The notes under the pieces were generated by a model, which searched no databases, had not been told where the DNA came from, and saw only the letters and a program-made list of their open reading frames with translations. Of a stretch of 64,000 bases of DNA, positions 60,594-64,000 are shown piece by piece. Every line of letters begins with the position of its first letter. Positions within the stretch are counted from its first letter, which is position 1. The DNA is from JAAXIE01 sp965204245 (GTDB taxonomy: Bacteria; Chloroflexota; Dehalococcoidia; Lucifugimonadales; JAAXIE01): positions 1 to 64,000 of the forward strand of contig CBDBED010000002.1 of NCBI GenBank assembly GCA_965204245.1, given 5' to 3'. A program made the translations under genes and the position numbers.

Positions 60594-61850
60594 TCACTCT
60601 ACCGCCGACATCAGTTCGGCCCAGCGGCCGTAGAAGGAGCGGTGGTTGCTCTCAGAGAAGCGATAGTCGCTGGTGAGGGCTCCTAGGTCCTCGCGGTAGC
60701 TCTCGTGGCCGAGGCCCATTCCCATGTGCATGGGAATCCTGCGGCTGACGACGCTGCGGGCGGCGTCGGTAACGCCCTGCCAGTTGTCCATATCGTCCTG
60801 TTCGAAGGTGCCGCTGGGGCTGAAGGTGCGAGTGGCGGCGAGGCGATAAGCTTTCTTGATTTCGGGTGGGGCTGCCTTGTCGACGTAGACCCAAGCCCAT
60901 ATTTCCGTCTTGTCCGGGCCCTTGGGCTGCCATACACGGAAGGTGCGGGCCGAGCCTCGCAGCAGGGCGAAATTGGGGAAGACGTTGCCCACCACGGGTT
61001 TGATCATGTCCATCCGGGCGCCCAGCCTCTCGCGGACCTCGGGGAGGATGGATTGCTCATACTCAAGGACTTCAGGGATGGCGACATCCACGATGTCATC
61101 CGGGCCCACTGCGCCAATGCCGTGGCCTGGGCCGGGGGAGATGGCGTGGCCGATGCCACTGGGGGTGACACTGGAACTCTGGCTGAAGGATGTGCGAATG
61201 GCGGAGAGGTGGGTCCAGCCCAAGTGGTAGGCGTCGCTTGCGAAATTCTCGGCGGGGAGTTTCCAGTTACAGGGTGCAACCCAGCGGTGCATACCGCCCA
61301 CGACCTCGATGCCGCCTTCGCGGCGGTCGAAAAAGGCGTCCATGTACCAAGTCATCTCACCCAGATAGTCGAGAAGGGGAGGCGCGTTGGGGTCGAAGGT
61401 GGCGAACACCATGCCCTTGTAATCGTCCAGCTGAGCCACCGGGGAAAGGCCCCACTTGGAGGTGTCCAGTTCGTCGTAATAGGCCTCTTTGAGGCTGGGG
61501 ACGGCGATAAGCTTGCCGTCGGTGCCGTAGGTCCAGCCATGGTATGCGCAGACGAAGGCGGAGGCGTTGCCGGAGTCGGCGCGGCAGACGCGGTTGCCAC
61601 GATGGCGACAGACATTCAGGAAGGCGCGAATCTTGCCGTCTTGGCCGCGGGTGACCAACACCGGGTCTTCGCCCATGTAGGGGGAGAAGAAGTCGCCCGG
61701 GTTGGGGATGGAGGTCTCGTGGCAGAGGAAGAGCCAGCACTTGGAGAAGATGGCTTCCTGTTCCTGCTCGTAAACCTCGCGGTCGTTGAAGATGCGACGA
61801 TCCAAGAGACCCTGCTTCAGGTTGACCATTCCTTGTACATCGGTGGCCAC
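60594..61850 (-). CDS. Rieske ring-hydroxylating oxygenase, alpha subunit (copy 4)
   Basis: About 418 residues from GTG 61850, AGGAGG upstream. Motifs CRHRGNRVC ... CAYHGWTYG, iron site NFASDAYHLGWTH and QDDMDNWQ. The glycine pair before the bridging Asp in copies 1-3 (FGGD) is ASD here, so the pocket differs. Followed by an MFS carrier gene, forming a likely uptake-plus-oxidation unit. Confidence 0.92.
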   Translation of the reverse strand: MATDVQGMVNLKQGLLDRRIFNDREVYEQEQEAIFSKCWLFLCHETSIPNPGDFFSPYMGEDPVLVTRGQDGKIRAFLNVCRHRGNRVCRADSGNASAFVCAYHGWTYGTDGKLIAVPSLKEAYYDELDTSKWGLSPVAQLDDYKGMVFATFDPNAPPLLDYLGEMTWYMDAFFDRREGGIEVVGGMHRWVAPCNWKLPAENFASDAYHLGWTHLSAIRTSFSQSSSVTPSGIGHAISPGPGHGIGAVGPDDIVDVAIPEVLEYEQSILPEVRERLGARMDMIKPVVGNVFPNFALLRGSARTFRVWQPKGPDKTEIWAWVYVDKAAPPEIKKAYRLAATRTFSPSGTFEQDDMDNWQGVTDAARSVVSRRIPMHMGMGLGHESYREDLGALTSDYRFSESNHRSFYGRWAELMSAVE

Positions 61851-62090
61851 TGTTGCGCCTCCTAACGGTTCTGCGGAGAGATATCCTGTTAAAGGCCATA
61901 CCATACTCTACGGAATGAGTTTATGCCAGCGGTAAGCATATGTGGGTTGGCGCTGGGCGCGTGAATTCGGGTGGTGCAGTGCTGCGGCAGACGAGGCCGC
62001 GGCACCATGGTATCCTTGTTTTCTGGATGTATTTGGCCCGAATACTGGCTCACCCGGCCTTACGGGTGGGCAATCTTGGGAGGGGACCAA

Positions 62091-62633
62091 TTGGGTGTAG
62101 TTGGAATGTCAGGGAGCCTGCGGGAGGGCTCGTGGAACCAGAAGCTGCTCAAGCTGGCCATGGAATCGGTGAGGAGGCTGGGGGTGGAGGCCGAGGAGTT
62201 TGATCTGACTCCGGTGCCTCTGTGGGCGCCCTCTCTGGATGCGGACTACCCCGAGCCGGTCAAGCGGCTGCGAGATGAGATGGCGGGGGCTGATGCAGTG
62301 GTCTTGGCGGCGCCGGAGTTCAACAGCACCATTCCGGCAGCAATGAAGAACGTGGTGGAATGGGCTTGCCGTCCGCCGAGTCTCATACCGGGGCAGGTGT
62401 TCTGCGTCATAGGGTGCACGCCGGGACGGTCGGGGTCGATGCGAATGGCGGAGCACCTTACCTCCAGCTTGGAGGCGGAGGGAGGTTGGGTGATGGTGAC
62501 TCCCCGTGTGCTGCTGCCCCATGTGGACCAGGTGATTGCAGCAGACGGGTCCATCATTGATCCTTCGGTGGGGGAGCTCATCGACCAAGCGATGGCGAGG
62601 CTGTTGGATACTTCTCGCCGGCTGAAGGGTTGA
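62091..62633 (+). CDS. NADPH-dependent FMN reductase
   Basis: 180 residues from TTG 62091, behind GGGAGGGG; the longer open frame is not family-like. Flavodoxin-like fold: GVVGMSGSLREGSWNQKLL binds FMN phosphate, followed by LAAPEFNSTIPAAMKNVVEW, the family flavin loop, and CVIGCTPGRSG. Could provide reduced flavin to the LLM monooxygenases or act as a quinone or azo reductase. Divergent from Rieske copy 4. Confidence 0.85.
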   Translation: MGVVGMSGSLREGSWNQKLLKLAMESVRRLGVEAEEFDLTPVPLWAPSLDADYPEPVKRLRDEMAGADAVVLAAPEFNSTIPAAMKNVVEWACRPPSLIPGQVFCVIGCTPGRSGSMRMAEHLTSSLEAEGGWVMVTPRVLLPHVDQVIAADGSIIDPSVGELIDQAMARLLDTSRRLKG

Positions 62634-62761
62634 CCTTTCGGGGAGATGTAACTGGAGTCATGCCGTGGATTCATGTAGTCAGAGAGAGTGAAACTGGGGG
62701 GACTGAAAGACGCCTATGACAGGATGGCGGAGTTGGGCGAGCAAATGGGCGAGGAGCCTCG

Positions 62762-63064
62762 CTAGGGTGACTGCTGTTGGCGGTGTGAGGGTTGGGTTTT
62801 TCCGATGCTTGTATCCGGTTCTCGCAGCGTGACGTAGACGACTGTTTCTCCCGGCTCGAGTGTCACGTTCTCAATGTCGCGGGGCGGGGCGATGGAGCCG
62901 TTGCGCGCTTTCAACGCCTCAACGAACTCAGGCAGCATATCTTCAGCATCTGCTAGGACCTCTTCCACGGTGGCACCCATGGCGTAGGCCCCAGGTATGT
63001 CGGGAATTACCAAGCCATATGCGCCCTTCTTGCCGTCTAACACCGCAGGATACCGGATCATCAT
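62762..63064 (-). CDS. HicB-like antitoxin
   Basis: 100 residues from ATG 63064 (GGAGG upstream). HicB-type partial RNase H fold: YPAVLDGKKGAYGLVIPDIPGAYAMGATVEEVLADAEDML is the family core (quoted in parts: GAYGLVIPDIPG, EEVLADAEDM). Directly follows the HicA-like gene. The C-terminal DNA-binding domain of many HicBs is short or absent here. Confidence 0.8.
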   Translation of the reverse strand: MMIRYPAVLDGKKGAYGLVIPDIPGAYAMGATVEEVLADAEDMLPEFVEALKARNGSIAPPRDIENVTLEPGETVVYVTLREPDTSIGKTQPSHRQQQSP

Positions 63065-63073
63065 TGCCTCCAC

Positions 63074-63271
63074 CTAAAGCCAGCCGGCTTGTCTTGCTAT
63101 ACCACGTGCCACTCCGAGGGAAAACTCGGAATGACGGGGTAGTCGAAGCAACTCCCTTGCGTCGTCGTGTTCATAGATGTCGTGGCGCCCACCATGTCGA
63201 ATTAGGAACCAACCCTCCCGCTCTAGTCGTCGGACAATAGCGCGTCTGTTGGTCTCAATCCTCCTAGACAC
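63074..63271 (-). CDS. HicA-like toxin (mRNA interferase)
   Basis: 65 residues, double-stranded-RNA-binding-like fold: RRAIVRRLEREGWFLIRHGGRHDIYEH, with the catalytic His in GGRHDIY (usually GSHH). Start is GTG 63271 although the visible AGGAGG lies within the first codons, so the true start is uncertain. Upstream of and adjacent to the HicB-like antitoxin; HicA toxins cleave mRNA during stress. Confidence 0.75.
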   Translation of the reverse strand: MSRRIETNRRAIVRRLEREGWFLIRHGGRHDIYEHDDARELLRLPRHSEFSLGVARGIARQAGWL

Positions 63272-63384
63272 TAGTGTATTCTGAGAAATTCAGCATGATG
63301 AGCAGCCTAATTGTACGCGAGTTTATCCTCAATGGACGATATGGGATGAGGTGTTCCGTGGTGCGACGGATGGCTATTGGGGCC

Positions 63385-64000
63385 TCAATGGACAATGTGC
63401 AGATTGCGGCGGGCCAGTTCGGCAGTGTCTTCCTCACGGACAGAGTGGGGGCGGTCGGGGATGTCGGCGAAGGCCTCATGTCCGAACAGAGGTGTGGTGA
63501 AGTAGCGCATGCCGGTGTCGTTGATCATGGTGACGATGACTTGGGAGTCGGGCAGGGCTGCGGAGAGCTTGTTGGCGGCTGCCACGTTGCAGCCGGAAGA
63601 GATGCCACAGAATACACCTTCCTCGCGGGCCAGACGTCGGGCCATCTCGATCGACTCTTGAGAGGAGACAGTCACCACACCGTCGACATAGTCGAGGTCG
63701 AGGTTATCGGGGATGAAGCCATCGCCGATGCCCTCTATCTGGTGGGGCCCCCAGCCTCCGCCTGAGAGGATGGGGCACTCGGCAGGCTCTACGGCGTAGA
63801 TGCGGGCGTTGGGATTGTGTTCCTTGAGGTACTTGCCGACGCCCGAGACGGTGCCACCGCTGCCTTGGGAGGCGACGAACACATCGGCACGCCTGGCGGT
63901 CTGGTCCCAGATTTCGGGGCCCGTGGTCATGTAGTGGGCCTCGATGTTGTCCTTGTTGGAGAATTGGGCTGCCTCCCAGTATTTCCCGGGGCTCTGGGCC
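63385..64000 (-). CDS. Cysteine synthase / PLP-dependent beta-replacement enzyme, partial
   Basis: The frame is open to the right edge, so the N-terminal part with the PLP lysine lies outside. Visible ~205 residues: YWEAAQFSNKDNIEAHYMTTGPEIW, ASQGSGGTVSGVGKYLKE (phosphate-binding loop), IEGIGDGFIPDNLD, GISSGCNVAAA. These fit O-acetylserine sulfhydrylase (CysK) or cystathionine beta-synthase. A single catalytic domain with no C-terminal CBS domains is seen. Makes cysteine or cystathionine in the cytosol. Confidence 0.88.
   Translation of the reverse strand, partial: AQSPGKYWEAAQFSNKDNIEAHYMTTGPEIWDQTARRADVFVASQGSGGTVSGVGKYLKEHNPNARIYAVEPAECPILSGGGWGPHQIEGIGDGFIPDNLDLDYVDGVVTVSSQESIEMARRLAREEGVFCGISSGCNVAAANKLSAALPDSQVIVTMINDTGMRYFTTPLFGHEAFADIPDRPHSVREEDTAELARRNLHIVH

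Noticed and set aside
60705..61865. 386-codon plus-strand open frame
   Set aside because: Antisense shadow of Rieske copy 4, caused by high GC codon positions.
62688..62765. Possible 25-codon gene from GTG before the HicB-like gene
   Set aside because: Too short, no homology seen, and convergent with the hicB end; probably chance.

Overview
The window looks like chromosomal DNA of an uncultured bacterium, most plausibly a Chloroflexota of the SAR202/Dehalococcoidia kind. This is an inference from content: four paralogous Rieske ring-hydroxylating oxygenases, two xanthine-dehydrogenase-family molybdenum hydroxylase clusters, luciferase-like flavin/F420 oxidoreductases, a DUF1800/DUF1501 pair, mycothiol/DinB-fold proteins and a Trp T-box leader in front of trpE. 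No rRNA or phylogenetic marker other than ruvB is present.

Region 1 (1 to about 12,940) is an accessory island with visibly lower GC and long gene-poor stretches. From left to right it holds a partial unknown gene, a small membrane-protein locus, a 1.3 kb IS element with 17/20 terminal inverted repeats and a CTAG target duplication, a five-gene minus-strand operon, and a large serine recombinase abutting the 3' end of tRNA-Arg(CCT). The operon is the main discovery candidate: an XRE-type repressor with a palindromic operator over its own promoter, a full-length prokaryotic Argonaute (789 aa, PIWI catalytic residues apparently intact), a 119-aa helical protein, an HExxH M48-like metallopeptidase, and a Cas4/RecB-like PD-(D/E)XK nuclease with four cysteines suited to a Fe-S cluster. 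Tight spacing and overlaps suggest one transcript. The layout suggests a mobile anti-invader defence module. Its combination of parts is not one I recognise.

Region 2 (13,000 to 33,500) is ordinary host chromosome: tRNA-Ala(CGC), mobA, a NIPSNAP protein, ruvB, a PEP mutase/isocitrate lyase-family enzyme, zinc-ribbon and PH-like membrane proteins, a maleate-isomerase-fold protein lacking its usual cysteines, a three-subunit molybdenum hydroxylase whose FAD subunit carries an extra cysteine cluster, two thioredoxin-fold lipoproteins, two DinB/maleylpyruvate-isomerase-like proteins, and a DUF1800-DUF1501-NHL operon. Between 28,320 and 28,935 there is a tandem array of three ~200-bp units. Each unit carries an exactly spaced, co-varying set of hexamers and CAGMTAC boxes. 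A fourth, dispersed copy lies near 46,900.

Region 3 (33,400 to 64,000) is catabolic: tRNA-Gln(TTG), an iron/solute-binding lipoprotein, four Rieske oxygenases, esterases, LLM oxidoreductases, a four-subunit nicotinate-dehydrogenase-like hydroxylase whose molybdenum subunit is split into two genes separated by an unrelated gene pair, a two-subunit CoA transferase, an amidohydrolase, a NYN-domain protein, the trpE-VOC-trpG operon behind its T-box, an MFS carrier, an FMN reductase, a HicAB-like pair, and a cysteine synthase running off the right edge. The oxygenases, hydroxylases, CoA transferase and hydrolases together suggest breakdown of recalcitrant, perhaps aromatic or heterocyclic, organic matter. 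Substrates cannot be read from the sequence.
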